From: Geomicrobium sp. JCM 19038
Lineage (GTDB): Bacteria > Bacillota > Bacilli > Bacillales > Marinococcaceae
Length of the DNA: 64,000 bases
Direction of reading: 5' to 3'
Assembly (NCBI RefSeq): GCF_000698125.1
Contig: NZ_BAXA01000006.1
Coordinates: 146,913-210,912, forward strand
Shown here: positions 1-8,557 of the stretch, in pieces
Position numbering within the stretch: position 1 is the stretch's first letter
Layout: the number at the start of each line of letters is the position of its first letter
Notes under the pieces: model-generated
What the model saw: only the letters and a program-made list of their open reading frames with translations
Databases searched by the model: none
Told to the model about the DNA's origin: nothing
Program-made: the position numbers and the translations under genes

Positions 1-725
1 ACTCTGTCTCCTTCTGATTTGCAGTAGAGCGTGCCTCCGCGTGCTGACAATTGACGAGCGACAAGTTCTGACTTACCGAGTTTCTGTTCCCAATAGGGAA
101 TGAAATTGCAATGTGCGGAGCCACATACAGGGTCTTCATTCACTTGTAATTTCGGGAAAAAACACCGTGAAACAAAATCGTATGTTGTGCTTGATGCTGT
201 AATCGTTAACCCGATTCCGTCTTGCAATTGCTTGATTTTCTCAAAGTTTGGACTGAACTGTTCAACAAGTTCTTCATTAGGAGCGACAACCATTACGTCC
301 CTTCCTAAGTACACTTCAAGTGGCGTAAATCCAAGAACGTCTTCCAACTCAGCAGTTGATGAGATGATCTCTGGAATGCGACTCGGAAAATCCATCTCAT
401 AAAGGTCTCCCTTTCGCTTCACAAGCAGTTCCCCACTCATCGTATGAAACGTGAGATCTGTTGTTTCTAGCTCATAGTAATTACAGACCACATAAGCAGT
501 TCCAAGCGTTGCATGTCCACAAAGATCAATCTCCCCACCTGGTGTGAACCACCGCAGATGATAAACGTCTCCTGCTTTTACTGTAAAAGCCGTTTCAGAA
601 AGATTATTCTCAACCGCAATCTTTTGCATCGTCTCATCGTCTAACCAACGGTCCATCACACAAACGCCCGCTGGATTTCCTTCAAACACCTTCTCTGCAA
701 ACGCATCGACAACGTAATAGTCCAT
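1..725 (-). CDS. PhzF-family isomerase/epimerase, partial (C-terminus beyond left edge)
   Basis: The minus strand is open from an ATG at 725 to the left edge, giving 241 residues. The N-terminus MDYYVVDAFA, the segment VFEGNPAGVCV, NNLSETAF with Glu44 (the family's catalytic acid position), FTPGGEIDLCGHATLGTA and EDPVCGSAHC all match the phenazine-biosynthesis PhzF/diaminopimelate-epimerase fold. Most Bacillus members have no proven substrate and none is assigned here. AAAGGATGGGG lies just upstream of the start. Family proteins are about 260-300 residues, so only the last few dozen are missing. Confidence 0.9.
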   Translation of the reverse strand, partial: MDYYVVDAFAEKVFEGNPAGVCVMDRWLDDETMQKIAVENNLSETAFTVKAGDVYHLRWFTPGGEIDLCGHATLGTAYVVCNYYELETTDLTFHTMSGELLVKRKGDLYEMDFPSRIPEIISSTAELEDVLGFTPLEVYLGRDVMVVAPNEELVEQFSPNFEKIKQLQDGIGLTITASSTTYDFVSRCFFPKLQVNEDPVCGSAHCNFIPYWEQKLGKSELVARQLSARGGTLYCKSEGDR

Positions 726-805
726 CGTTTTCCCCATCCTTTACAACGTTTCTTTTCTATTATCGTACGCCAAGAAATTAAAATTGCATATAAAAAAAAG
801 GTTCA

Positions 806-1042
806 TTAACCTTCTGAGAGTGTTGAACAAGCAAGTATCTGAAGGTCTAATAAATAAAAATCACTTTGAAATTCTTCCACAAACAACCGTACCACATTAC
901 GCATCACCTTTAATGCTGGATGATTATAGGTACCGTCAAGGATGCTTTGATCAATCTGTTGTAAATAGGCAATCTGCTCACCCTTCGTTAACGACTCGTA
1001 TTCTAAACGTATCGTTCCAATGCATAACCGCTTCAGTGGGAC
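806..1042 (-). pseudogene. Unidentified gene fragment
   Basis: An open stretch of 79 codons with protein-like composition, including IRLEYESLTKGEQIAYLQQ and HPALKVMRNVVRLFVEEF, ends at a TAA at 806. It has no ATG/GTG/TTG start in frame after the preceding stop at 1043-1045. I do not recognise the family. Its position between the PhzF gene and a broken integrase suggests debris from a rearranged region. Confidence 0.3.
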
Positions 1043-1130
1043 TTAATGTGACTTAGGCATGAGAGTCATCCAATACCTCTTGAATATAATTACAATAAAA
1101 ACCTAAAGAAATAAGTAATTTCTACAGTTT

Positions 1131-1760
1131 TTGTATAAGGAAGAGATGATTGATCGTGACATTACCACGAAAATGATTAAAGTGGCCAAACCGAAAGACC
1201 AACTCGTCGATCGTGATTTACATGAAGACGAGGCGAAGCAACTCCTGCAGCATTTTAAAGGGCATGACTTTTTCACGTACGCTCTTCTTTCAATTCTCCT
1301 ATCAACCGGGATGCGAATTGCGGAGTTAGCCAATGCCGATATGGAGCGTTTGGTATGGCGCTCGTAAGAACAAGCGAATTTTCTAGATGTCGAAGGTAAA
1401 GGCAAGAAGCAACGACCCATTGTGATCTATGAAGATGTGTTGTCCATGATAAAAGAACTCCGCAGACAACAAGGGATTTCAGAGGATAGCAAAGCAGGCC
1501 TTTTTACTAAAACCAATGGCAAACGGTATTCACCTACTTATTTGAGTAGCGACTTTAAACACTTGCTCTATGAATCGCCTTTCGGTTTTGTTCGAACACG
1601 TAAAGACCCTATTACGGCACACACTTGTCGTCACTACACAGCACAGTATTTGATTGAGCAAAACGCTGATCTTCAGTTCGATGAACCTTACATACTTTGT
1701 GGTTTATCTTTGGGTAGTATTCTAGTATTACATCAGGCTATTCGTAATAAAGAAAACTAA
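1131..1760 (+). pseudogene. Degenerate tyrosine recombinase (phage integrase family)
   Basis: Two pieces of one tyrosine recombinase. The first (1131-1367) carries LLSTGMRIAELANAD, which holds the first catalytic Arg. After a frame change near 1360-1380 the reading resumes as NFLDVEGKGKKQRPIVI and runs to TAHTCRHYTAQYLIEQNADLQ, which holds the HxxR box. The frame is lost again near 1680, so the C-terminal segment with the nucleophilic Tyr is missing, and the N-terminal SAM-like domain is also short. The remnant should be inactive. It marks an old site of phage or transposon integration. Confidence 0.75.
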
Positions 1761-1979
1761 AAGAGATTGTGCTCATTGCATCAGTATTTGAAGCCCCGAA
1801 TAAGTACCTTGTAACATTTGTCTATATTAAGAACACTGGGGAAATTAAGGATATTGATAGCTTTGGATAACCCCGTTAGTATAAAAGAATCAAAAACTAA
1901 TTCCACTCGATAAAGCTTGCCCCATTAGCCTAGAGTTTTTTCTGAGATATACTTAAATTCATTTATACATAAAATATAT
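1761..1979. other. Degenerate spacer
   Basis: The plus strand has an in-frame stretch ending near 1869 that reads VFEAPNKYLVTFVYIKNTG and looks protein-like, but it has no start and stops lie just upstream. It is probably more debris of the integrase region. Nothing else is seen here. Confidence 0.3.
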
Positions 1980-2423
1980 TTACACATTATAAGATTGATC
2001 TCTAACCACAACAGTCTCAGGTACAAAACGTATAAAAACATTATGAGAATTTTGAGTTTTGAACCTCAAATCCCAATTCTTATCGTTTGATCCTAGGTAT
2101 TTTGTGAATAGCTTATGTGCTAATTTAAAGTTAAATAGTTCTACACTGGCTTTTCCCCTAAAGCCTGCATGGTAGACTTTCCCGGAATCGGGCTCAAAAT
2201 CAACAATACCAATTGCACAAGATGGGGTGTTCTGTATTCTAGATGGAAAAGTATCTTCTGGTGTTCCTATAATCCAAAGGCAACTATCTTCCCAAATAAA
2301 CCATACTGGTGAATCTCTAGGACCTTCTGGGGATGCCGTTGATAAATGGGCAAATAACGGTTTCATTAACATTTTATCTAAATCAAAACTTCTCTTTCCT
2401 TCTATAATCTTCAAATATTTCAT
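1980..2423 (-). CDS. Pyridoxamine 5'-phosphate oxidase-like flavin-binding protein
   Basis: A 147-residue protein with the split-barrel pattern of the PNPOx-like family. The N-terminal strand LFAHLSTASPEGPRDSPVWF (about residues 23-42) is the usual FMN-contacting region, followed by LWIIGTPEDTFPSRIQNTPSCAIGIVDFE. The family includes flavin- and F420-binding oxidoreductases and heme-binding proteins, so no reaction is assigned. It is monocistronic, and AAGGAGATG precedes the ATG. Confidence 0.8.
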   Translation of the reverse strand: MKYLKIIEGKRSFDLDKMLMKPLFAHLSTASPEGPRDSPVWFIWEDSCLWIIGTPEDTFPSRIQNTPSCAIGIVDFEPDSGKVYHAGFRGKASVELFNFKLAHKLFTKYLGSNDKNWDLRFKTQNSHNVFIRFVPETVVVRDQSYNV

Positions 2424-2575
2424 CTCCTTTTTGGACGTTCCTCATCGATAAAATTTAATTAGTGAAATAACTATTGATCAATAAGCTAAGCTAACCTACG
2501 TCGCTATAGTAAAAAAGCGTCCCTTCTAACAGGAACACCCTCGTTTATTTAAGTAAATGTTTGTTTTTAATACCT

Positions 2576-3094
2576 TTACCAGCCTTTACGATTACACAAA
2601 GATGTAATATGTGCAAGATGATGTTTTCCATGCCAAGCATAGATTCCTATATTCTTACCTAATGATATTTCACCTGAATCCGGAGGAATAAAAGTTCTTT
2701 CCATATCTGCAGGAGTTAAACTACGTAAAAGGATAGTCCAGCGTTTGTGCAATGTTTCAAGGAGTGAAAGTGAAGTATCAATTGGTAAATTATAATCTGC
2801 TAGTTCTGCCCACTTTGTTTCGTTATATGGTTTAATTACTGGATTTTCTTCTGTTAGTGCCACTTTAAAACGAGTGTAGGCGTTTATATGACTATCTGCA
2901 ACATGATGTATGACCTGACGAATAGTCCAGCCACCCTTTCGATAAGCTGTATCAAGTTGTTCATCATCTAACCTTTTTACAGTATCCCGCAATATTGTTG
3001 GTAATTCCTCAATTTCACATATCCACTTACTAGTAATGTTATTAGTAATTTCTTCATCAAATTCAAAGGTGCCAATTGGATATCTCAAATCCAT
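2576..3094 (-). CDS. DinB/YfiT-family putative metal-dependent hydrolase (bacillithiol transferase-like)
   Basis: A 172-residue protein opening with [17 protein letters not shown], typical of YfiT relatives. The segment [20 protein letters not shown] (about residues 54-73) and the C-terminal [12 protein letters not shown] supply the His ligands of the DinB four-helix-bundle metal site. Members are bacillithiol S-transferases or metal-dependent hydrolases in thiol and electrophile detoxification. The assignment rests on family resemblance; the substrate is unknown. The gene is monocistronic. Confidence 0.85.
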   Translation of the reverse strand: MDLRYPIGTFEFDEEITNNITSKWICEIEELPTILRDTVKRLDDEQLDTAYRKGGWTIRQVIHHVADSHINAYTRFKVALTEENPVIKPYNETKWAELADYNLPIDTSLSLLETLHKRWTILLRSLTPADMERTFIPPDSGEISLGKNIGIYAWHGKHHLAHITSLCNRKGW

Positions 3095-3459
3095 CTAGTT
3101 CAATCCCCTAAAATTTTATTTATGTAGTTAATGAAATAAGTAATTATAAATAATTCTACCTGAATTCTCCAATAATACCAATGCCATAACTCTATACATA
3201 TTAATTTATTGACCTGCCCCGTTCGTACCATAAGAAAAAAGCATTCTTGATTAAGAACACCCAATATATCTTAATATACTATTATTTATAGTTACACTCA
3301 TACTCATTCCTACTTGAAGAAGTACCATTAACTTTGCAAAAAAATAAGTTAAAGCATAGTTCCAACCAATATGTCGATTCCCTTTACGATAAAGACTCGT
3401 CTTTTTTAATTCTTTTCAACTATCGCGCTCTTTGACAAAAACTGTCCTAATATTTCCTC
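3095..3459. other. Intergenic region with a possible gene remnant
   Basis: The minus strand is open from 3415 to a TAA at 3251. It reads YRKGNRHIGWNYALTYFFAK followed by a hydrophobic stretch, which is protein-like, but it has no start codon and a stop directly upstream. It is probably a remnant of a small membrane protein. The rest is AT-rich and featureless. Confidence 0.3.
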
Positions 3460-3490
3460 TTTACATTGACATCGTGTCATACTTTATATT
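3460..3490 (+). promoter_or_regulatory. MerR-type promoter with central dyad
   Basis: TTTACA (3460-3465) and TATATT (3485-3490) are separated by 19 bp, the long spacing typical of MerR-controlled promoters. The dyad TGACA-TCG-TGTCA (3467-3479) sits in the spacer. Its position just before merR-mfs suggests the site through which the adjacent MerR protein controls its own operon. The leader to the AAAGGAGGG ribosome site would be very short. Confidence 0.45.
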
Positions 3491-3511
3491 GTTGGAAAGG
3501 AGGGTTTTATA

Positions 3512-3902
3512 ATGAAGATCAGTGAACTTTCTAATCAAACAGGTGTTAGCATTCGTTCAATTCGTTATTATGAGCAAAAAAAAGTTAATCCAACCTTCTC
3601 GGGAAGAAAATGGTTATAGGGTTTATGAAGAGCAAGACATTGAACGTGTAAAAGCCATTCAATTATTTCTAGATATCGGGCTTAAAACGGATGAAATCCG
3701 GCCTGTTATAGCTTGTGGTTCTATCGAACCCATGGATGGCAATTGGGATTGTGCAGATTCAGCAATAACCTTATACGAAGAGCAATTGCTCAAAACTAGG
3801 CAACAAATTGAGCAATTAGAAAATTCTAAAAGACATTTGCAAGAATTAATTGAATTCTGGCATACGGTTAAAGAGCGCCAGAACAGGATTAATGAACAAT
3901 GA
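3512..3902 (+). pseudogene. MerR-family transcriptional regulator, frameshifted at an A8 run
   Basis: An ATG at 3512 behind a near-perfect AAAGGAGGG site encodes MKISELSNQTGVSIRSIRYYEQ, the MerR winged-helix start. At the run of eight A (3576-3583) the frame breaks; removing one A gives YYEQKKLIQPSREENGYRVY and the rest of a 130-residue MerR protein with a C-terminal coiled coil. The downstream MFS gene overlaps by four bases (ATGA). A MerR repressor next to an efflux pump resembles the YfmP/YfmO arrangement of B. subtilis. The cause may be an assembly error, a real mutation, or slippage. Confidence 0.8.
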
Positions 3903-5071
3903 ATTATCGCCTCTTCATATTAGTGTTAGGAACTTTTATTATTGGGACAGATGATTTTGTTATTGCTGGTTTATTACCGAGAATTGCTAATGATATGGGA
4001 GTCACCATTGCAGCAGCTGGACAATTAGTAACAGCCTTTGCCGTTGCCTATGCAATTGGAGCCCCTGTTTTAGGTACATTACTGTTTAATATGCCAGTTA
4101 AAGCGCTATTAATATTATCTATGTTTGTGTTTACCATTGCCAATGGCCTTTCTGCAGTTGTTACATCATTTGAATTATTGTTTATCACAAGAATAATTGC
4201 TGCGTTAGCCGCAGCCGTGTTTACCCCTTTGGCAATGGCTGCATCAACAAGTTTAGTTGCCGATACAATGCGTGGAAAAGCTTTGTCCTTTGTAATAGCT
4301 GGCATAACCATTGGGTTAATTCTTGGTGCCCCTATTGGTACATGGATTGGAAATGCCATGACCTGGCGTTATTCTTTTGTTTTCGTAGCTTTGGTATCTT
4401 TAGTAACTGTAATTGGGGTTTTACTATTCTTACCAAAAATTGAACGAGAAGCTTCTGTGAGTATCAAAGAGAGACTCAAAGGTTTCAACAAAATCATCTT
4501 CTTAACATTATGTGTCAGCATTATCGGTACAACAGGCGGGTTTATGACGTATACCTACATCGCTCCAATTATTACTGGGATCACAACGATCGAGAATATA
4601 GGTGTTTTCCTGCTAATACTTGGTATTGGATCTTTATTAGGCAACCTAGTTGGTGGGTACTTAACGGACCGTATTGGTGCTCCAACAACACTTACATTAT
4701 CACTTTTTGGTTTCGCTATTTTATTAACTGCTTTTTCTTTGCTTTCCATATTAAATCCTTCTACATTAGCAACTATTCTTGTGGGTTTGGTTTGCCTATT
4801 ATGGGGGATTCCTGGTTTTGGAATGAACCCAGCACTGAATGCATACCTGCTTTCGTTAAACCCTAAACAAGCATCAATGATACTATCTTTTAGTGCATCT
4901 GCACTTTATATGGGGATCGGTTTAGGAGCTTTTTTAGGCGGTGGAGTCATAAGTTTAAGTTCAATAAACTATGTGGGAATTAGCAGTGGGGTTCTCGTAT
5001 TTGTTGCTTTAATGATCTTCATCTCAGTTAATAAGATTGCAAAGAAATCACTGAAAACAAGTGTTAACTAA
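3899..5071 (+). CDS. MFS drug-efflux-type transporter
   Basis: A 390-residue protein with about 12 hydrophobic helices. The N-terminus has GTDDFVIAGLLPRIANDMGV followed by AAAGQLVTAFAVAYAIGAP, characteristic of the DHA1 drug:proton antiporter group (YfmO, AraJ-like), and GGYLTDRIGAPTTL lies in the second half. It probably exports a toxic compound across the cell membrane by proton antiport. It is coupled to merR by the ATGA overlap and followed by a strong terminator, so the operon is just merR-mfs. Confidence 0.9.
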   Translation: MNYRLFILVLGTFIIGTDDFVIAGLLPRIANDMGVTIAAAGQLVTAFAVAYAIGAPVLGTLLFNMPVKALLILSMFVFTIANGLSAVVTSFELLFITRIIAALAAAVFTPLAMAASTSLVADTMRGKALSFVIAGITIGLILGAPIGTWIGNAMTWRYSFVFVALVSLVTVIGVLLFLPKIEREASVSIKERLKGFNKIIFLTLCVSIIGTTGGFMTYTYIAPIITGITTIENIGVFLLILGIGSLLGNLVGGYLTDRIGAPTTLTLSLFGFAILLTAFSLLSILNPSTLATILVGLVCLLWGIPGFGMNPALNAYLLSLNPKQASMILSFSASALYMGIGLGAFLGGGVISLSSINYVGISSGVLVFVALMIFISVNKIAKKSLKTSVN

Positions 5072-5072
5072 A

Positions 5073-5113
5073 AATAAAGGTGCCATCGTATTCACCTACG
5101 GCACCTTTATTTA
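5073..5113 (+). terminator. Rho-independent terminator of merR-mfs
   Basis: AATAAAGGTGCC (5073-5084) pairs perfectly with GGCACCTTTATT (5100-5111), starting just after the MFS stop. Confidence 0.85.
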
Positions 5114-5323
5114 TTCGAATGAATTCTTGTATCAGAGATAACTCATCTAAATGATTTCAGTATAAAAAGTTCTTAATAGTACTATCCTTTACTTTATAAA
5201 ATATCAGGAACTATTTAAACCTCAGCTCTCAATCCACAAGCCTTATGCCACTATCCTACTCCTTTAATAAATATAAAGTTTAATATTACTTACGCCCTTA
5301 TACTTTAATCCTTCTATAATTTT

Positions 5324-5572
5324 TCACATAAACTTGGGCGGTATTCTGCGTACCATTTTGATACCTTGGGCGGATGGCGCATCGACCTTTTTTTCTACTC
5401 TGTTCGAAACGATTTGTAAAAACCAAGGCGCAAAATGTCTTAACCGGTATGCATTTAACGTATGCATCATCTGCTCTGCTTCTTGTTTCGTTTCATACTG
5501 TTTTTGGTCTGTTCGATTGGCGTGCGTCAATACTTCGATTTTCCCTTTGTGTTCACGACAAATGATATACAC
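5324..5572 (-). CDS. Small hypothetical protein
   Basis: An 82-residue ORF that starts at GTG with GAGGGG eight bases upstream. It reads MYIICREHKGKIEVLTHANR, then a Gln/Glu-rich helix, then LRHFAPWFLQIV. Composition is protein-like, with no membrane segment or metal motif. I do not recognise the family. The frame stays open upstream to 5622 without a better start. It follows a possible small membrane-peptide gene on the same strand. Confidence 0.5.
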   Translation of the reverse strand: MYIICREHKGKIEVLTHANRTDQKQYETKQEAEQMMHTLNAYRLRHFAPWFLQIVSNRVEKKVDAPSAQGIKMVRRIPPKFM

Positions 5573-5621
5573 ACGACACCCCTCATCCAGCGATGTAACT
5601 TGTTTACCAAACTTGAGGAAG

Positions 5622-5732
5622 TTATTTTATTCGTGGATTTCTACTCATTTTAAGAAGGCCATAGACCCCCAAAATGACTAGACCGACAATCACTATTATT
5701 AGCAGTATGGAAGACTATCCAACATGAATCAT
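5622..5732 (-). pseudogene. Short single-membrane-span peptide gene with an in-frame TAG
   Basis: An ATG at 5732 behind GGTGGTGAG encodes MIHVG, a TAG stop, then SSILLIIVIVGLVILGVYGL and KMSRNPRIK before TAA. The 37-codon frame looks like a small single-pass membrane protein interrupted only by the amber codon. It is probably a pseudogene or a base error, placed 50 bases before the 82-residue ORF. Confidence 0.4.
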
Positions 5733-6126
5733 TTTTCTCACCACCAGAAAAAGGCTGAACGGGCAGTGTAACATAGATCGCTCATAAATAAATCGTAAAT
5801 TATAAATTGTTTAACAATAAGTGCGTGTTGGATGACCACAATTTTAGGGACTTTCCTATCTAGTTGTATACCCACCGTAACGAACCTCAACTCTGTATGC
5901 TTATGCTTCCTTTGTTATTGTAGACCACTTTATTAAGTTGCTAAAACCTCTTTCGGTTCTCTTCGCAACCGAAAACACCTGCTTTACAACATTGATCTCT
6001 TTTCATACCGCTATGTACACGTCTTATGACGACCTTATCGATTAGTCTGACAACGTCCCTCATACTAACCGTGTACTTATGTTCTTAATCTCAATAAAAC
6101 TTTACTAATAAGGAGCGGTCTTTCAA
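5733..6126. other. Intergenic region
   Basis: No convincing gene is seen. The region ends with the ribosome site AAGGAG of the CPBP protease gene. Confidence 0.5.
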
Positions 6127-6999
6127 ATGAAAAATGCATGGTTTTACGTTTTAACAGGGTGGGCAACCGTAACGGTTGGACTGTTTTTAGCTTCTTTTTT
6201 CGGATCGATTGCATCAGAGCAATTCGGGATTACAGGTAACGGACGACAAGTAATCCATGCAGTGGTTATGAGTGGAGTTGTCGTACCAACGATTCTTATC
6301 TTATACAAAAAAATGAACAAAACCTTACCTACTCCAAGACCGACAGCGTATTCAATGAAACGAGCCCATCACTTTTTTAGTGGATTTATACTAGCAACAG
6401 GGTTAGCAATTATCGGTTTGTTTCTTGCGAGTGCGTTAAACCTTATTGAAATTCATCAATGGAATGTACCAAGTGCGTGGTTGGGAGCATTACTCGTAAA
6501 TTTATTGATTGCTTTTTTCTATGAAGCATTGCCAGAAGAATTGGCGTTAAGGGGGTTGGTTTTTGACGCTTTCAACCATCACTATGCCATCTATCTAGCC
6601 GTTCTTTTGCAGACTTTTGCATTTATGGGTATGGCACTTGCTGTGAATTTCTTGCAGGTACTTGTGGGAATGTCTTCGTTTGAGCTGTTTTTCATGCAAC
6701 TGCCACAACTGATCCTTCTTTTTGTTTTCGGTATTGCCTTAGCGCTTATTCGAATTTTTACCGGAAGCCTTTGGGCAGCGATTGGCTTTCATTTAGGCTA
6801 TTTACTGATGGCACGATTCTTAATTATGCCTATAGAATACGGCGCACCGCCGATTGTTTCTTATGAAAGCGCCTATGAACTGAATTTCGGTGCCAATGTG
6901 ATGATTGATACGATGATTTATGGTTGTATCGCAATTATGATTGTGTTATTGCTCGTAAGAAAGTTACGTAAATCAAAATCAAAGACGTTCACTGTGTAA
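6127..6999 (+). CDS. CPBP-family intramembrane metalloprotease
   Basis: A 290-residue membrane protein with about eight hydrophobic segments. The first CPBP motif is at residues 133-142, EALPEELALR, supplying the paired Glu and Arg of the EExxxR signature. The later GSLWAAIGFHLGYLL supplies the His. The family (CAAX prenyl protease 2 / bacteriocin-processing Abi) acts inside the membrane, often in bacteriocin self-immunity or peptide maturation, but its natural substrate here is unknown. AAGGAG lies upstream, and the gene stands alone. Confidence 0.85.
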   Translation: MKNAWFYVLTGWATVTVGLFLASFFGSIASEQFGITGNGRQVIHAVVMSGVVVPTILILYKKMNKTLPTPRPTAYSMKRAHHFFSGFILATGLAIIGLFLASALNLIEIHQWNVPSAWLGALLVNLLIAFFYEALPEELALRGLVFDAFNHHYAIYLAVLLQTFAFMGMALAVNFLQVLVGMSSFELFFMQLPQLILLFVFGIALALIRIFTGSLWAAIGFHLGYLLMARFLIMPIEYGAPPIVSYESAYELNFGANVMIDTMIYGCIAIMIVLLLVRKLRKSKSKTFTV

Positions 7000-7322
7000 A
7001 GAAATACTGAAACGCTCACACGGCTTTACGTGTTCAAAGTCATTAGACTAACTAAATTTCAAATATTTGTATATCGTTTTCAAGATTTTTATAAAGCTGG
7101 AATTATTTATTAAGAATCCTCAATAAATACTTTAGTTTCTAAATTAGTTGTGGTGGTGTTACGGTCATTTTTGTTATACCTTTATAGAGATATTACTTAT
7201 TATTTTGAGAGTTTTCCTTTTCAGATTGCTAAGAACAGCGTTTTGAAAATCTATCGGAGGACTCTTTTAAGTCCCCTTCCCTATATGCCCATTCTTTAGT
7301 GTAAGTTTTCAAAAAAAAGTAC
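7000..7322. other. Intergenic region
   Basis: A small hairpin ACACG...CGTGT follows the CPBP stop (about 7018-7033) without a clear T run. The rest is AT-rich leader sequence before the tctC promoter. Confidence 0.4.
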
Positions 7323-7351
7323 GTGACATGATGTAAAAACAGTGCTACAAT
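7323..7351 (+). promoter_or_regulatory. Sigma-A promoter of the tctCBA operon
   Basis: GTGACA (7323-7328), a 17 bp spacer, then TACAAT (7346-7351). This is close to consensus and about 100 bp before tctC, with regulator sites just downstream. Confidence 0.65.
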
Positions 7352-7364
7352 TCTGTTAATCATT

Positions 7365-7403
7365 TGTTCCATTATATAATGTTTAATTCCATTCAATGGA
7401 ACA
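7365..7403 (+). promoter_or_regulatory. IclR-type operator pair at the tct promoter
   Basis: The half site TGTTCCATT (7365-7373) faces its inverse AATGGAACA (7395-7403). The second copy lies in the perfect palindrome TTCCATT-C-AATGGAA (7387-7401). The same nonamer occurs upstream of the iclR gene at 18924. Location downstream of the -10 suggests repression of the transporter operon. IclR-family operators commonly contain TGTTCCA-like half sites. Confidence 0.65.
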
Positions 7404-7415
7404 ATTAGTGTTATA

Positions 7416-7429
7416 TGTAAGCGCTTTTA
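7416..7429 (+). promoter_or_regulatory. cre-like site (CcpA)
   Basis: TGTAAGCGCTTTTA matches the Bacillus cre consensus TGWAARCGYTWNCW at 13 of 14 positions. Its position downstream of the promoter fits carbon-catabolite repression of the transporter. Confidence 0.6.
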
Positions 7430-7449
7430 TATACGAAGGGGGCATATAA

Positions 7450-8475
7450 ATGAAGAAGTTAGGTCTGTTAACGGGGGTAGTCGTAGTCGGTATACTTGGT
7501 GCGTGTGAATCCTCTGAGACTTCAGGTGAAAGTAACTACCCATCTCGAGACATTAATGGGATTATTCAGTGGGGTGAAGGTGGAGCAACGGATAATGTTG
7601 CACGTAGTCTCGCTATTCAAGCCGAGGATGCTTTGGATGCATCGTTTGTAATGCAAAATCGCGAAGGTGCAACGGGTGCAATTGCAACACAGTATGTGTA
7701 TGATCAGCCTGCAGACGGATACAGTGTGTTGTTCGGAGCAGAAAATCCACTCATTTATAATGTTCTGGGTATATCTGAAAGGGATTACATTGAAGACTTC
7801 TATCCCGTCAATATTATTGGACAAGGTCTTGCAGGAATTGTAGTGAAAGATGATTCAGAATTTGAAACATTAGAAGATCTCGTTGAGTATGCCCAAGAAA
7901 ATCCTGGTGATTTAACGTTAGGAACGAGTGGGGAAGGCGGCTTGCCACACGTTGTTGCTTCCATGCTTTCCGCAGAGCTCGGTACTGAATTCAATCAAGT
8001 CCCTTACGACGGTGATGGTCCGCTGTTTACAGCAATGCTAGGAAATCAAATTGATGCGACGGTTGTTGGTGTTGCAGGTGCGCAAGAATATGTTGAAGCT
8101 GGCGATATCCGGATGCTTTCTATTGTTCATAATGAAGAGGTGGACGCTTGGGATGCTCCAGCATTAAGTGATATTTACCCTGAATTTGACAAATACCTAC
8201 CGTGGGGGCCGTTCTACGGAGCATTTGTTCACCCTGACACACCAGATGATATTAAATCAACACTCGTAGATGCATTTAATGAAGCGGTAGACGAGGAATC
8301 ATTTCAGGAACTTCTCTCTTCTCTAGGCGCTGAGCCTATTAACATTAGTGGTGATGAAGCTGTTGAGTGGATGAAACAGACACAAGCAGTCTCTGCTTGG
8401 CTACTCTATGATGCAGGTGCTACTGAAAGTTCACCTGAAGAATTTGGCATTCCTAGAGTTGAGGATCTTGATTAA
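7450..8475 (+). CDS. tctC: Tripartite tricarboxylate transporter substrate-binding lipoprotein (TctC/Bug family)
   Basis: A 341-residue extracytoplasmic receptor. The signal peptide ends in a lipobox GILGAC with Cys19, so it should be a lipoprotein on the outer face of the membrane. The mature part has family hallmarks: WGEGGATDNVARSLA, NREGATGAIATQYV, and later LTLGTSGEGGLPHVVASML with VPYDGDGPLFTAMLGNQIDA. Bug receptors bind carboxylates by their carboxyl groups; the ligand here is unknown. It is the first gene of tctCBA, with AAGGGGG upstream, and is strongly acidic. A hairpin after its stop may keep receptor levels above the membrane subunits. Confidence 0.92.
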   Translation: MKKLGLLTGVVVVGILGACESSETSGESNYPSRDINGIIQWGEGGATDNVARSLAIQAEDALDASFVMQNREGATGAIATQYVYDQPADGYSVLFGAENPLIYNVLGISERDYIEDFYPVNIIGQGLAGIVVKDDSEFETLEDLVEYAQENPGDLTLGTSGEGGLPHVVASMLSAELGTEFNQVPYDGDGPLFTAMLGNQIDATVVGVAGAQEYVEAGDIRMLSIVHNEEVDAWDAPALSDIYPEFDKYLPWGPFYGAFVHPDTPDDIKSTLVDAFNEAVDEESFQELLSSLGAEPINISGDEAVEWMKQTQAVSAWLLYDAGATESSPEEFGIPRVEDLD

Positions 8476-8487
8476 GTTTTAAAAGAT

Positions 8488-8508
8488 GAGGGTGCACTGT
8501 GCGCCCTC
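8488..8508 (+). terminator. Intercistronic hairpin after tctC
   Basis: GAGGGTGC (8488-8495) pairs with GCGCCCTC (8501-8508) across a 5-base loop, followed by TCTTTC. It is probably a leaky terminator or mRNA stabiliser between the receptor gene and tctB. Confidence 0.5.
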
Positions 8509-8557
8509 TCTTTCAATTAACTTCTAAATCATTAACAAAGTGAGGACGCGAGAACAC

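Noticed and set aside
100..402. Plus-strand 100-codon ORF at the left edge
   Set aside because: It lies opposite the well-conserved PhzF-family frame and has no ribosome site or family resemblance.
784..1056. Plus-strand 90-codon ORF
   Set aside because: It has no ribosome site or recognisable family, and the opposite strand carries a more protein-like fragment.
4510..4866. 118-codon ORF inside the MFS gene
   Set aside because: Trp/Tyr/Asn-rich shadow in another frame of a clear transporter gene.
5334..5681. Overlapping plus-strand ORFs rich in Cys and Phe
   Set aside because: Composition is typical of an antisense frame; the minus strand has the better start and ribosome site.
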